Shown: one piece after another, positions 48,780 to 60,457 of the stretch
Layout: every line of letters begins with the position of its first letter
Position numbering within the stretch: the stretch's first letter is position 1
Assembly: GCF_009730915.1 (NCBI RefSeq)
Contig: NC_052481.1
Coordinates: 868,001 to 932,000 of the forward strand
Origin: Dioscorea cayenensis subsp. rotundata
Taxonomy: Eukaryota > Streptophyta > Magnoliopsida > Dioscoreales > Dioscoreaceae
Reading direction: 5' to 3'
DNA length: 64,000 bases
Notes under the pieces: generated by a model
What the model saw: the letters and a program-made list of their open reading frames with translations, nothing else
Database searches by the model: none
What the model was told of the DNA's origin: nothing
Translations under genes and position numbers: made by a program

Positions 48780-49359
48780 CTATTGTTTTATCATGCTCTT
48801 CAAACTCTTTTCTTTTCTTTTCTTTTTTTTACATGACTTGGCTGGCGCTCTTGATTTATTTACTAAAAGCATATTGGAAGACCTTTTAGATTGGTGATTG
48901 TGGCCTTCTTCGATTTTTTTTTTAATGTGTGTTTGTATCTTGACACATCGCATAACTCTCAAGCTGCGGCCACTCTACATTTATGAGTTACCTACTTGGT
49001 CATCTTTGTTTCTTTTATCGCTAAAGACTTTGGCGCTTTGTGCTTATAAATCTTTACTTCTTTGACTTGTGAAACTCCTTAGGTCTTTGACTTTTTTGTG
49101 TCTTAAGACTTCAAAGTTGCATTCGTCATTTATATGAGATATTTAGGTATTGACTCTTCGATACTTTTGAGCCTTGGCCATAAAATCTTCAAGTTGTGGC
49201 CTTTCAACATGATTAGGTCGTTAACTTGACAATTTTGACTTGCTTTTTAAATGGATCTAAAGCTGTAATAATGAACTTGATTTCTGTCAACTAAGTCATC
49301 AATTGAGCTCTCCAATTCATCCTTGTGAATGCGACCTCACAATGGGTTTCAAGGAAATT
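48780..49359. repeat. Repeat region inverted relative to 20521-21380
   Basis: Reverse complement shares ordered phrases with 20860-21230 (atcaagttcattattacag, tcacaagtcaaag). No gene. Confidence 0.55.
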
Positions 49360-49934
49360 TATTCTTCCTTTCACTCTATGAGTGTCAAAAGACCTCAAAG
49401 TGAGTTCAAACAGAGATTTTCATAAAATTTTTCATTTACTCTTCCTTTCACTCTAATGAGTGTCAAAAAACCTCAAAATGAGTTCGAAGAGAGATTTTTA
49501 TAAAATTTTCATTTACCCTTCCTTTCACTCAAAATGAGTTCGAAGAGAGATTTTTATAAAATTTTCATTTACCCTTTTTTTACTCAATGAGTGTCAAAAG
49601 ACCTCAGAGTGAGTTTAGAGAGAGATTTTAATAAAATTTTATTTACTCTTCTTTTCACTCAATGAGTGTCAAAAGACCTCAGAGTGAGTTTAGAGAGAGT
49701 TTTTCATAAAATTTTTATTTACTCTTCTTTTCACTCAATGAGTGTCAAAAGACCTCAGAGTGAGTTTAAAAAGAGATTTTCATAAAATTTTTCATTTACT
49801 CTTCTTTTCACTCCAATGAGTGTCAAATGACTTCAAAGTGAGTTCAAAAACAGATTTACATAAAATTCTTCATTTACTCTTTCTTTCATTCCAATGAGTG
49901 TCAAAAGAGCTCAAACTGAGTTCAAAGAATTTTT
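49360..49934. repeat. Tandem array 1, unit about 80-95 bp
   Basis: Seven or so copies of a unit with cores cttcctttcactc, atgagtgtcaaaagacctca, gagtgagttcaaa and agattttcataaaattt. Copies vary by substitutions and small indels. No spacer diversity, so not a CRISPR. Confidence 0.9.
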
Positions 49935-50290
49935 TTATTTCTACCCCCAAGAGGGTCGAGACGTCAAGGTAGGTTTGAGAAAAATTTTATAAATTTTCTT
50001 CTCTACCCCTAAGAGTGTCAAAACCTCAAGGTAGGTTTGAAGGAATTTTATAAATTTTTTCTCTCCACACCTAGAGAGTGTCAAGACCTCAAGGTGGGTT
50101 TGAATAACTTTTATAAATTTTCCTCTCTACCCCAAGAGTGTCAAGACCACAAGGTAGGCTTTTAAAGAATTTTATAAATTTTTCTCTCTACCCCCAAGAT
50201 TGTCAATACCTCAACGTGGGTTTGAAAAAATTTTATAATTTTTTTCTTTACTCCCAAGACTGTCAACACCTCAAGGTGCCATGCACTATA
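49935..50290. repeat. Tandem array 2, unit about 60-65 bp
   Basis: Six copies of a unit with cores ctacccccaagagtgtca, acctcaaggtaggttt and attttataaattttt. It continues directly from array 1 and shares the gtgtcaa..acctcaa..g..ggttt theme, so both may come from one ancestral unit. Confidence 0.9.
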
Positions 50291-50825
50291 ATCCGTTTCT
50301 CATCTGTCGTTTCAAAACCGTTTCTAAATTGTCAAACGGATTTAAAGCCGATTTGAAAAAAAATTATTATAGATATTAAAACAAAATTAATTTTATTTAT
50401 AATCCTATTTTAAATATAAAAATAAAAAGTATTTCATATGTGAATTAATTTATTATAGGGAAATAAAATTATTTTTTTATTTCATTAATTAATAAAAATA
50501 ACAGTTTTTTCAACAAATTTTTGTTTAACAAAATCTAAATTAATAATTTTATTAATCCAAATAAATTACAATTACTCCAACAAAATTTGTTTTACAAGAC
50601 AAATAATGATCTTAATATATGATCCATATAATTACAATTACTATCCTGCATTAGATGAAAAAAAAAACTTAAAATACAACAAAAAGCAAACCAAAAACTA
50701 AGCATAAACGAAAACCAGAAGAACAACATACAAAACAACATCAAAATATATGATCTTAATCTTCTCAATCTCAAACTAAGCATAAACTCTCAGGCATTGC
50801 ATTGTCTACCTTCTTTACCTTTATC
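50291..50825. other. AT-rich spacer
   Basis: No gene or named element seen. Confidence 0.5.
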
Positions 50826-51994
50826 TGTTAGTGCAACTGCACTATTTATTGGCATGATTTGACACCTAGACCAAATGACGTGGCAACCAAGGTGACAAAG
50901 CATAATTGATGATGTGGCAAGCATGGTGACATGGCAAGAAGACTTGGAGTGCAAGGCAAACATCTTGAAGATCTTAATGGAGGTATTTTTAGTATGTCTC
51001 TAACATGAAGCCAAATATCTTGAAGATCATGGTGAAGCTATCTTAAAGATCTTGGTGGAGTTATTTTTGACAATGCATTACAACTTGAAGACAAGATCAT
51101 ATCAAGACCATATTTAGGTGATTTGATTGAAGACTAAATATGGTGGAGCTTAATTAAAGAAAGATCTATTCATGGTGTGAATGAAGGAGATATGATTTGA
51201 AGAATCCTTGATGAGAATCATTGAAGTCTATTAACGGCAAGATTTGATGATCAAACTTGGGTGAATTGAAGATCAAGTTTGGAGAATCTTTGAAGACCAA
51301 ACTTGGAAGATTGAAGACTAAGTTTGGCAAGTTTCATGAAGACGCACAAGGACGTGCGCCCTTGCGAGGGATTGCGTGATGAGGAGGCGAGGAGGTAGGC
51401 TAGTTGCTTGGTGAGTCGGGATCGGGAGATTTGGGTCAGATCGACTCGGACTAAGCATGACCCGGGAGGTTGATGGGTCTCGAGGTCGTCCAGCAGCGTA
51501 ACCGAACTCGATCAAGTCGCGATCGAGGGACCATGTTAGCAACTTATGTTACAACGAGGGAGTTGCAATGACTAATTTTAGCGTGTTTTTTTAAATTAGT
51601 AGCCAGGAGATTCTAAAAGAGGTATGTGCTATATTTGGGACGTTGAAGCGTCTATATAAGCTACCTTGCTCGTAAATTGTAAGGTGTGACTCTTGAGTGA
51701 CTTTTTGAGGAGAGTGTGTGAGCACCAAACAATCTAGAGAGGGTAGTGATCTTCATTGTTGAGAGTGTGAGTGACGAGTGTTTGTACTCATCTATTTTTT
51801 TTACCTCTTTTAGTGGATTGTTTATCTCCCGGGCTTGGCCCCCAGACGTAGGCGAGTGGGCCTTGAACGGGTTACCAACGTTAGTGTGTCTCCTTGTGTT
51901 TGTTTGTGTGTTTTTTCTTTATTGGTTTGTGTGAGACTTCTATGAGTGCTTAAGTGTTACTTAATACCCACAAACCACACCGGAGGAACTAACA
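50826..51994 (+). mobile_element. Solo LTR of the second copia family
   Basis: 1169 bp, starting TGTTAGTGC and ending GGAACTAACA, homologous to the LTR at 21404. A perfect 5-bp duplication TTATC flanks it (50821-50825 and 51995-51999). No internal sequence lies beside it, so the element was lost by recombination between its LTRs. A clean duplication suggests a fairly recent event. Confidence 0.93.
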
Positions 51995-52126
51995 TTATCT
52001 TTTCCTTTGCCATTGCTTCTTCTCATCAACAAGCAAGAACCATTGAACAAATTAAGAACAAGAAATACTTCAAATCTTTCACACACGCACACAAATACCA
52101 AAAGAAGATAAAAAGAGAGCGAAGAG

Positions 52127-52405
52127 ATGGAAGGAAGGGGCAACAGATCATTACCATTGTGTGCATATCTTCTTTCTCTTCTTTGAGGCCAAACGTTGAA
52201 CACCTTATGTCCTCTTTTTTTCCAGGTCTCCATGCATGCTAGTGCCCAACATCCCTCACATCATCCACCCCTACGAAGAGGATCACCAAACCAGACCCTA
52301 ATCGATCTCGGTGATCCAGAGTTCCAATGGCGGTGGCCTAAGAGCAAATGGGATCCAGCCATGCTGAACTACACCTCCAGCAATAGGATACGAATAATTT
52401 CATAA
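52127..52405 (+). CDS. Possible small gene downstream of the solo LTR, unassigned
   Basis: A CT- and CAA-rich leader-like stretch (52000-52126) precedes ATGGAAGGAAGG, and a good acceptor (poly-T then CCAG at about 52224) precedes an open stretch containing IDLGDPEFQWRWPKSKWDP and ending in a stop at 52403-52405. I could not join the two parts into one convincing frame: the first runs to a stop after LLSLL, and an intron from GTGTGC at 52157 gives another frame. I recognise no family. It may be a short-peptide gene, a gene fragment or chance. Confidence 0.25.
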
Positions 52406-52755
52406 TCAATTCATCATAATAAAATTTTGTTGTAATAACATATGATAGTAGACATTGTGTATTGTGGTCTCTAAACCCTAAATTAATATGGTCGCCAAGG
52501 ACATTAATAAATCCGTAATCTACATATATCCCAAGAACCTTCATATATATCTATATATATATCATATTTTCTTCCAAGTCAAATATGAACCACAAGTAAT
52601 GGTTAACACTTAATGGGTGATGCTTTCATCAACGACTAATGTGTTTTTTTTTACTATTTATGTATAGATATAAATATTCTTATATTTCTTGATAAGATGA
52701 TGCTTTAGTGAAAAATGTTCAATGTGAAAAGTTTGATTTGTCAATGTCATTTGTG

Positions 52756-52803
<48 letters not shown>

Positions 52804-53521
52804 GCATGGTGTAATCCAACTACTAATTGCTGATTCAAATTAAGTTGTAGAAAAACAAAAATACCAACTCTACTGTTGTATGGATGATTATTATATTAGT
52901 CTATGTTGTTTGAAAGTTATGTAAATATGACTGTGTGATTTGGGAATTTTTATTATTAATTTTTTAAGAAAAAATGCAGTCATTTGAATAGACTGATATT
53001 ATACTATAAAGAACATGTTTATTATGCTGCCAAAAAAAGTAAACTAGGCAGGCATGTCACCATAATACTGTGAAATTTTCAAATTTCCTACATTGAAGGA
53101 CTATTTGAAGATTACCTTACTAAAAATTTGATTTCGATAAATATATATACATATATATTCCAAAAGAAGCAAAGTTGATAGGCATGCTGAGATCATAATT
53201 TATTAATAAAAAATTATTTTAAAAATAACTTTTGATTGTATTTTTTTATTTTAAATATAAACAAATTACGTTGGAAGCTTGCATAAGTGTGGAGTTATTA
53301 TCTCAATAGACATGTGCTTTCACCCTGTATGAGCTGAAATTCAAAGTTGTTTCCTTTCTAAGAGACAAACACCCCATGTCGAGAACTATGCTAATAAATC
53401 AAAAATTTATTAATGGTTATAGTCAATGAATATGTATAACTTTATAATCAGTTAATCATAATAAAATTTTATTCTAATAACATGATAGTAGACATTGTGT
53501 ATTGCGGTCTCTCACCCCTAA

Positions 53522-53569
<48 letters not shown>

Positions 53570-53600
53570 CATGCTCATCAATATCCACTTAAGAGAAAAC
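52406..53600. other. AT-rich spacer
   Basis: Holds (ATT)n at 52756-52799 and (AAT)n at 53524-53565. The bases around 52430-52485 and 53450-53525 are alike (aataaaattttattctaataacatgatagtagacattgtgtatt), showing a local duplication about 1.05 kb apart. No gene. Confidence 0.6.
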
Positions 53601-53841
53601 TAGAGATAGGCGCGGACCATCCGGAAACTTGGCCTGGCCCAGAACCAGCCCGCCGATTCAATGACCCTGTGGGCCGGTTCATTGACCAGTAACCAGCCCT
53701 TACTGTAGATGGGCCGATTACGGATTGAGGTTTTCCCAACCCGTGACCCGACGGGTTAAAACCCGGTTCCAAACCGGGCTCCAAATTCCAAACCGGTTGG
53801 GTTTTTTTAATGTTATTGTAATTTTTTATTATTATTATTAA

Positions 53842-54049
53842 GGTAGTGTTTGTTTGGAGGAATTTGAAGTTATAAGTAACTTGATTTACTTGGTTTTAAG
53901 AAATCCAGTGTTTGGTTCACAGGATTCTAAAAACTCATGTAACTCAGATTACATCCAATGAGGGATTTGATTTTATGCCTAAATTGGGCGTAAGTCGAAA
54001 TCCAAGAGTTGAAAATCTATAGATGATGTATATATATATGTATATATAC

Positions 54050-54133
<84 letters not shown>

Positions 54134-54380
54134 GTAAAAGTGTATATACACATACACATGCATATATACACACATACATATACTTATACACATATATATA
54201 CATATATATGCATATATATTATATATAAACATACATATGTATGTTTAGATATACATACACACATACACATATACACATACACACACATACACATACACAT
54301 ACACACGCATATATACACGCATACATATATACACATACACACATACACATACACACACATGCATATACACAAACATACAT

Positions 54381-54417
<37 letters not shown>

Positions 54418-54947
54418 TACACATGCATATATACACACATACATATACTTATACATATATATAAATATACATGCATATATATTATATATAAACATACATA
54501 TGTATGTTTAGATATACATACATACATATACATATATACACTTCTACATAAATACATATATATACACCTGCCTATATGCATATACACACATGTATACATA
54601 TACCTATACATAGTATGTTTACATAAACATATTCTCATATACATATATGTATATATATACATATATTCATATATACACACATATACATAAATTTATATAG
54701 ATATATATATATATTCTGATATACATGTACATAGATATGCATATATACACATATATACACATATATACATATATTCCAGATTTACAAATCCTTCTAAACA
54801 AACAAAACATATTATAATACAGTAATTCCAACTACACCTAACCAAACACAAGATTTGACTGCAGTATATTTTGAAAACAAAGTATTTCCAATTACATTGT
54901 AACTGGAACTTTACTGTATTTAGAATTACATCCAATCAAACGCCACC
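53842..54947. mobile_element. PIF/Harbinger-like MITE with a giant microsatellite
   Basis: Ends GGTAGTGTTTGTTTGG and, reverse-complemented, GGTGGCGTTTGATTGG, flanked by the 3-bp duplication TAA (53839-53841 and 54948-54950), the Harbinger/Tourist rule. Both arms share a gaattac/taacttg-like subterminal part. Most of its 1106 bp is the microsatellite at 54022-54780. Confidence 0.75.
54022..54780. repeat. Compound (TA)n / (CATA)n / (CACATA)n microsatellite
   Basis: Begins with an almost pure TA run (about 54057-54127), then alternating purine-pyrimidine sequence of CATA, CACA and CACATA units. Two blocks of about 250 bp repeat (54160-54245 resembles 54423-54513, including tatatattatatataaaca). 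All long frames here are repeat artefacts. Confidence 0.97.
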
Positions 54948-55585
54948 TAAGTACTTGGACAGCAAAAACCCAACCACTTGATCTACAATTTATTTTTTAA
55001 CATTTATTGAAAAAATTATATATAGATAGATGTAGGATATGGATCAAAATATTTTACATATATATTTAGTTTATAAAAAATTAAGAGACCATATAATAAA
55101 TTAAAAAACTATATAAATCAATCTTAAAATATCAAAGTATCTAACAATAAATTTTCATAAATATTTTTTTAAAAAAATAATTATTTTGTTAATCGTCTTT
55201 TGGCCTATAAGCACTAAGTCTCTGTACATGCACACTCTTAAATTCTCTTAAATAGGGGCACTCTTATTTATCACATATATTAGATTATTTTGTTTCAATT
55301 TATAAAATAAAAATTACAAAAAATTGTTTTTAAATTATGTATATCAATTTATAAAAAAATATATTAGTAAAAAAGAATATCTTTGAATAATTGTTAACAC
55401 CGTATTATTTTGATTAGTAATTTTTTTCAATGACAATATGATGAGCACAATAATATATAACCCTATAGTTAGAAACCAAAGTGAAATCTAGAGCCAACCA
55501 TAATTATTTATTATAAATAAGTTGATGATAACTTCAATTTAAAATAAAAATACTACTTGATATGTAATTTTTGTTGCACTTGAAA

Positions 55586-55914
55586 GGTATAATACCTGTA
55601 GTTGGTCCCTCTACTTTTCTCTCTCTTCCTTTTAGTCCCTTTTACTCAGCAATGCTCCCGACTAGTCCCTCTACTTTTGAAAATGTGCCCACTTAGTTAA
55701 AAATTCTCCCAAGCAGTCCCTTTACTTTTAAAAATGTGTCCACTTAGTCCCTCTAAGTGGGCACATTTCTAAAAGTAGAGGGACCTGGTTGGTAGCATTT
55801 TTAACTAAGTGGGCACATTTTCAAAAGTAGAGGGACTAGTCGGGAACATTTCTGAGTAGAGGGACCAAAAAAGAAGAGAGAGAAAAGTACATGGACTATT
55901 TTGGTGATTATACC
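55586..55914. mobile_element. Mutator-like MITE, 329 bp
   Basis: One inverted repeat (ggtccctctacttt ... aaagtagagggacc) with ends GGTATAATACC and GGTGATTATACC. A perfect 9-bp duplication cacttgaaa flanks it (55577-55585 and 55915-55923), the length made by Mutator-like elements. The arms can fold into a long hairpin. No coding content. Confidence 0.88.
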
Positions 55915-56331
55915 CACTTGAAAAGTGTGCTAATAATTTAATTTGATAGATAAACAAATTAAAATGTAACTTTTTTTATCCTTTTCAAAATTATTTTGAT
56001 ATGTCTTAAAAATTTTTAAGTTATTATAAATTATTTTAAACTTTTTGTTGTTTGGGATTAAATTTAAAAAAAAAATATTTTGCAACTTCTTTACATTTAT
56101 TTATGTTTTATACTAAAACAAAAAAAGTTTGTAGGCTAATTGGTTAATGTGATTATCCCAAATGGGGCCGGTTCCGGGTCCACCTTTGGTGAACCGAATC
56201 CGGCGGGCTCGATTAACCGGCCCGTGCCAACCTCTAGAGAGTAGAGACAACTAGAGAATTTCACTATAATCAAAATGTTTTTAAAAGAATATATTTTATT
56301 TGATACTACCATGTGATTCTATATATGTATA

Positions 56332-56424
56332 TATTGATCTTCTTCTAGGGCACACACTCCACTTTCATTGCAATTTATATTGATCTTCTTCTAGGGCACA
56401 CACTCCACTTTCATTGCAATTCAT
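56332..56424. repeat. 46-bp tandem duplication
   Basis: Two nearly perfect copies starting attgatcttcttctaggg at 56333 and 56379. Confidence 0.9.
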
Positions 56425-57072
56425 GATTGTATTAGATATAATAATGATTTTTTTAATTTAAAATCAATTTAAGCTGATATTTCAACACTAATTATTAGTT
56501 AATGAAAGGTTCCTTAAATTTGGGACATGAATTAACCAGTGTTGTAATTTAAAAAAAAAAAATTAAAAGCCATAAGCTACATATTATAAATTTATAATAC
56601 TCCACAAATGCATAAAATTTTATTATAATAATAAAAATATATAACGAATTTGTACAAAATATATAAATAATTATCCCTTTCTTTAGCTATCATGAAAATT
56701 AATATCAACATCACCTTGATTGGTTGAGGTACAAATATATTCCTCAAACTATCTTATTATAAAATCTCATAAATTTTAATTTTAAGTTATTTGATTCAAA
56801 TCAAATTGATCTAACTCAAATAAAAATGTTTTTTCTTTAATTAAATATTTTTAAAAAATTTAACTCACACTCTAATCCCACACTCAAACATCCCAAATAT
56901 GAAATTAAAAAAAAAAAAAACATCTAATACCACAACCCTTTTTGTTATTAGGATCAGCAAATGCATTAAATTGAACCACATCCATCAGCCACTTATAAGA
57001 AAAAAGTACATCAATCACAAGTGCAAATGAAGACACAACAAAGACAGATAAACAAATTGTAATAAAAACTAC
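56425..57072. other. 3' flank of OMT3
   Basis: AT-rich spacer. No gene seen. Confidence 0.5.
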
Positions 57073-59547
57073 TCATTTAAACAGTTCAATAACCCAAGCC
57101 CCAGCAAAACTAAAATATGGTTTCATAGCAGAAAAACCAGCTTGTTTAGCCATAGACTCAAATTCTTGTGCAGTCCTCTCTTTACCACCAGGACTATGAG
57201 CCAACATACTCATATCCAAATGAAACACACTATGTGCTGCATATGTATTCTCTGGTGCCACTGGAAGTATGCACTCTACCAGTATCACTTTTCCATTTTT
57301 TCAGCAAAGCTTTTCCAACAATTTTTTTCAGTATTTTTCAAACCATGCTCATCACTCCAATCATGTAGAATCCACTGTAAAATTCAACAAGTTAGTAATG
57401 TTTATTTGTATAAGTAATAAAGGATATAATTTTACTTGGTTAACGTTGCAAACAAAATAATATTTAGCATATAAAAGCTTAAATAAATAAATTAGTAAAT
57501 AATTTTTTTCATATTATCAGAGTTAAATGTCTTGACCATTCGGCTATTACAAAAATGACTTAATTATTATTTTTAATTTATATATTTATTATTACAGATG
57601 TGCATAGTTGTGTATAATGATGTACTCTCTTAGAAATGTATGTATTTAAAGAATGGTCTTGAAGTTATTAAAAAAAAAATTAATTTACTTTGCCAAGTTA
57701 TTTATTAACTTTCTCTATTTTTCTCCCATATTTAACACCCTTCTTCTATTATTTATATCACTTTTTCTTTAAAACATACTTAGAAAATAAGACATAGGAA
57801 CAAATTAAAAAAAAATAATAATAAATTAGGAAAATAGAAATATAAATCACCAATCATACCTAGAGGTGGGCACGACAACCCAGCCCGGCCCGTGCCCAGC
57901 CCGGAACTATTTTTACTAATCATATAATACAATCTTGTTTTCTGTTTTTTTTTAATTAATATATTTATTATTGTAAGAGTGCATAGTTGTAAATATTAAT
58001 ATATCCAGTTAGTAATGTCCATGTTCCTATAAAATACTTAAACACATATATTTATCTTTATACCCTTGTGATATTTTCTATGATAAAGAAATGAATAAAG
58101 AGAGACACACCTTCATCAAAATGGCATCTCCGTTTGGAATATTGTTAAACATATCTCCACCAACGTGCTCCACGCCTTTGTCAAACACATAACAAATAAA
58201 AATCATTTAAAACTTTTGACAATATGAGCATATTATCTTAAATATGTATAGTTTTATTATTACACTTCAATTTTTAAACAATTTGGTCATAAAACATTTT
58301 AAGACTTGTGAATATATATGTATATATAGTTTCCAAAACATCAATATTTACTAAAATTATTTTTGTAAAAAAAAATACACTTCTATTATTACTACATTCT
58401 AATTTAATGTGCAAACTAACTATAGGTCGACCTTCAATGTTTTCAATAGGTTCCTACAAGATTTTTATATTCAATAGAATTTCTACTTTTAAAAATAAAA
58501 TGTCGAGAAGGCATTTATAGTTTTTGAATGTACTATTTTTATTCTTACATAATTTTATTTATACATTTCATCCCTCATTTTTCCAATCTCACGAGCCTGT
58601 TCAACCATCCCTCAAGTCAATTAGTCTATTGGTATTGATATATGGTTTTTTATATAAAATATTTTATCATTTTAGAGAAACAGTTTTAGAGAAACAGATT
58701 TGAACCTCAACTCAAATAAAAAGTGAGAGCATATTCCTGATGTAATTTATTAATATTCGTAATTAAAACAAACATGAAACTGATTAGATCAGGGAGGGAG
58801 GGAGGGAGAGAGAAATACCAGGAATAAGTGGGGCTTCAGAGACAACATGAGGAGATCAAAATTAATACCCTTAATATGCTATGTTTAGCAACAACGAGCA
58901 AAGTACCACCAACACCACCACCAACATCAACAAGCACCTTCACATCATCAAACCCTCTAGACTTCTCCAGAATCCTCTTCATTATGATGCCTGAATGGTT
59001 CTTCATGGCTTCATTGAAGACCTTGTTGAACGGATCCAGTGCCTTGGTACTCAAACGAAAGTCATGCCGTGAGCCATGTTGAAGGGTATCCCTCCATTGG
59101 ACAGCGTCCTTAAGATAGATCCCAGCTTTCCATTATGACCTTGTCATGGTTCAACAGGCCTAGAGTGGATAGAGTGAAAACCATCTGTTTTGGGCGAGGT
59201 GATTTGACGGCGGGGCGGCGGCGTGAGGTGGGTGGTGGCGCCGGAGATGGGGTCGGTGGAGAGAGAGCAGATGAAGATGGAGTAGCTGGATGAGGGAGGC
59301 AGGAGGATGCGGTCAAGCATGATTGGGGTTGAAGGAGTGGAGGAAGGGAGGAGGGTGGTGATTTCAGTGGCTGAGAGGGTTGGGTGAGGCGGCGGAGATG
59401 ATGTTGAAGGAGTTGAGTTCGAAGGCTGTTTTGAAGGTCATGTAGAGGATGGAGGTTGACGAGCTGCAGAGCTTGGAGCAATGCATGCTCGTCCGGTACT
59501 TCAGAGACGGTGTTGTTGACGAGTGGCATCACTGGAAAGGAGGCCAT
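57073..59547 (-). pseudogene. OMT3: chimeric caffeic-acid-type O-methyltransferase, frame-broken as read
   Basis: Exon 1 59547-58819, exon 2 58175-58111 (65 bp) and exon 3 57374-57073, all with GT..AG edges. Recognisable parts include [11 protein letters not shown] (SAM loop), [14 protein letters not shown], the catalytic [20 protein letters not shown] and the C-terminus AGAWVIELFK. Exon 1 has many 1-3 bp indels relative to OMT2. Exon 3 is 302 bp against 297 because of extra bases in A runs near 57295-57345, giving stops. Exons 1-2 follow OMT2; exon 3 (VECILPVAPENTYA) is nearer OMT1 (VEHMLPMAPKSTHA). If the indels are sequence errors the gene could be intact; as written it is not. Confidence 0.85.
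57861..57906. mobile_element. hAT terminal stub at the OMT3 junction
   Basis: 46 bp starting TAGAGGTGGGCACG with ccggcccgtgcc-type subterminal sequence, identical in kind to the ends of the nearby hAT elements, but with no second end. To its left intron 2 is OMT1-like; to its right it is OMT2-like. Confidence 0.75.
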
Positions 59548-59619
59548 GATGGTGATGATGGCGGAGGTGGAGATGGTGGTGGTGGTGGTGGTGGTGGGAG
59601 TGAAGAGATGAAGGGTTGG

Positions 59620-59628
59620 ATTTATAAT
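59620..59628 (-). promoter_or_regulatory. OMT3 TATA box
   Basis: ATTTATAAT on the plus strand, TTATAAAT on the minus, in the same context as in OMT2, about 75 bp above the ATG. A (GGT)n run (59575-59600) lies between. Confidence 0.6.
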
Positions 59629-60159
59629 GGGGAGGGTTCGTGAGTGAGAGGGAAAGTTTTCTTGCAAAACAAAAACACATGTGTTGAGAGTTTGATTATT
59701 CCATCCTCGGACCATTTAATTTGTTATATTTATTAAACTTTCCACAAAATAACAGTAAAAGAATATTAAAATACTCCTGGGATTTACATACTATTCAAAT
59801 AATACGATGTAACGTTTCAGTATTAAGATAACCATGCAATGGAGGAATGTCGTGAGCTCTGACGCTATCTACATGAGACAATGAAGACCTTTCTAAACAC
59901 GCAAGTCGGCAAGTGAAACAGAATACATGTGGCATGTAGTCGTTGGGGAAAAGTCTCGTCAAGGCGTAGTTCTTTGGAGAGAAAAGCAAATATACATTAC
60001 AAGGGGTTTGTTGGGTCAAGGTGTAAGCATAAAAAAAGACTAGATGTAGGGAGAAGTCAAGGGTGGCAGGCTGCTTGCTCTTGGAGGAAACCAAGAGATG
60101 TTTAGCAAGGCGTCTAGAATCCCGAGTCTGGTTGGCCGTGCCGACACAGCTGCTGAAGC

Positions 60160-60425
60160 GAGGAGAGGTGGGAGCAGAGGTGCTTTCGCCGCACGAGGCA
60201 TGACTGCGAGGTCGATTCGTAATAAGCTGAACTTCGGAATCGATTTTGGCCGCCGGATCGGTTCATCAGCGGCGAACTCGGAACGGTCATCTTTGAACCG
60301 CGCCGTCTTTACTTGACGGTGAACCGAGTCAGATTCACTCATAGAATGAGCCGGATCCGGCGGTTATCGCGAGACTTCGTCCGGGTCGGGCCGGCCCATT
60401 GGCCGGCGGATTTTTACAGTGTGTG

Positions 60426-60457
<32 letters not shown>

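Larger units (their letters stand above)
53601..56236. mobile_element. Non-autonomous hAT element, sibling of 43878-46528, inverted
   Basis: Ends TAGAGATAGGCGCGGACC and, reverse-complemented, TAGAGGTTGGCACGGGCC. The interior (54950-56130) reverse-complemented follows 45480-46270 of the other copy. Target duplication is unclear (gagaaaac left; gagacaac occurs 7 bp beyond the right end). It contains two further insertions, 53842-54947 and 55586-55914. Confidence 0.8.

Noticed and set aside
49360..50290. Regular repeats that could suggest a CRISPR-like array
   Set aside because: Repeats are contiguous, of varying length, without unique spacers, and the genome is a plant's. They are ordinary tandem repeats. 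The same holds for 19738-20520.
51318..51542. 74-residue minus-strand frame
   Set aside because: Lies wholly in the solo LTR and is not kept in the LTR at 21404.
54022..54690. Overlapping frames of 60-160 residues rich in Tyr, Ile, His, Thr or Cys, Val
   Set aside because: They are read-throughs of the TA/CATA microsatellite in several frames at once.
60098..60342. GC-rich frames of 72-100 residues on both strands
   Set aside because: They fall in the worn hAT terminus of copy B; the matching place in copy A has no such frame.
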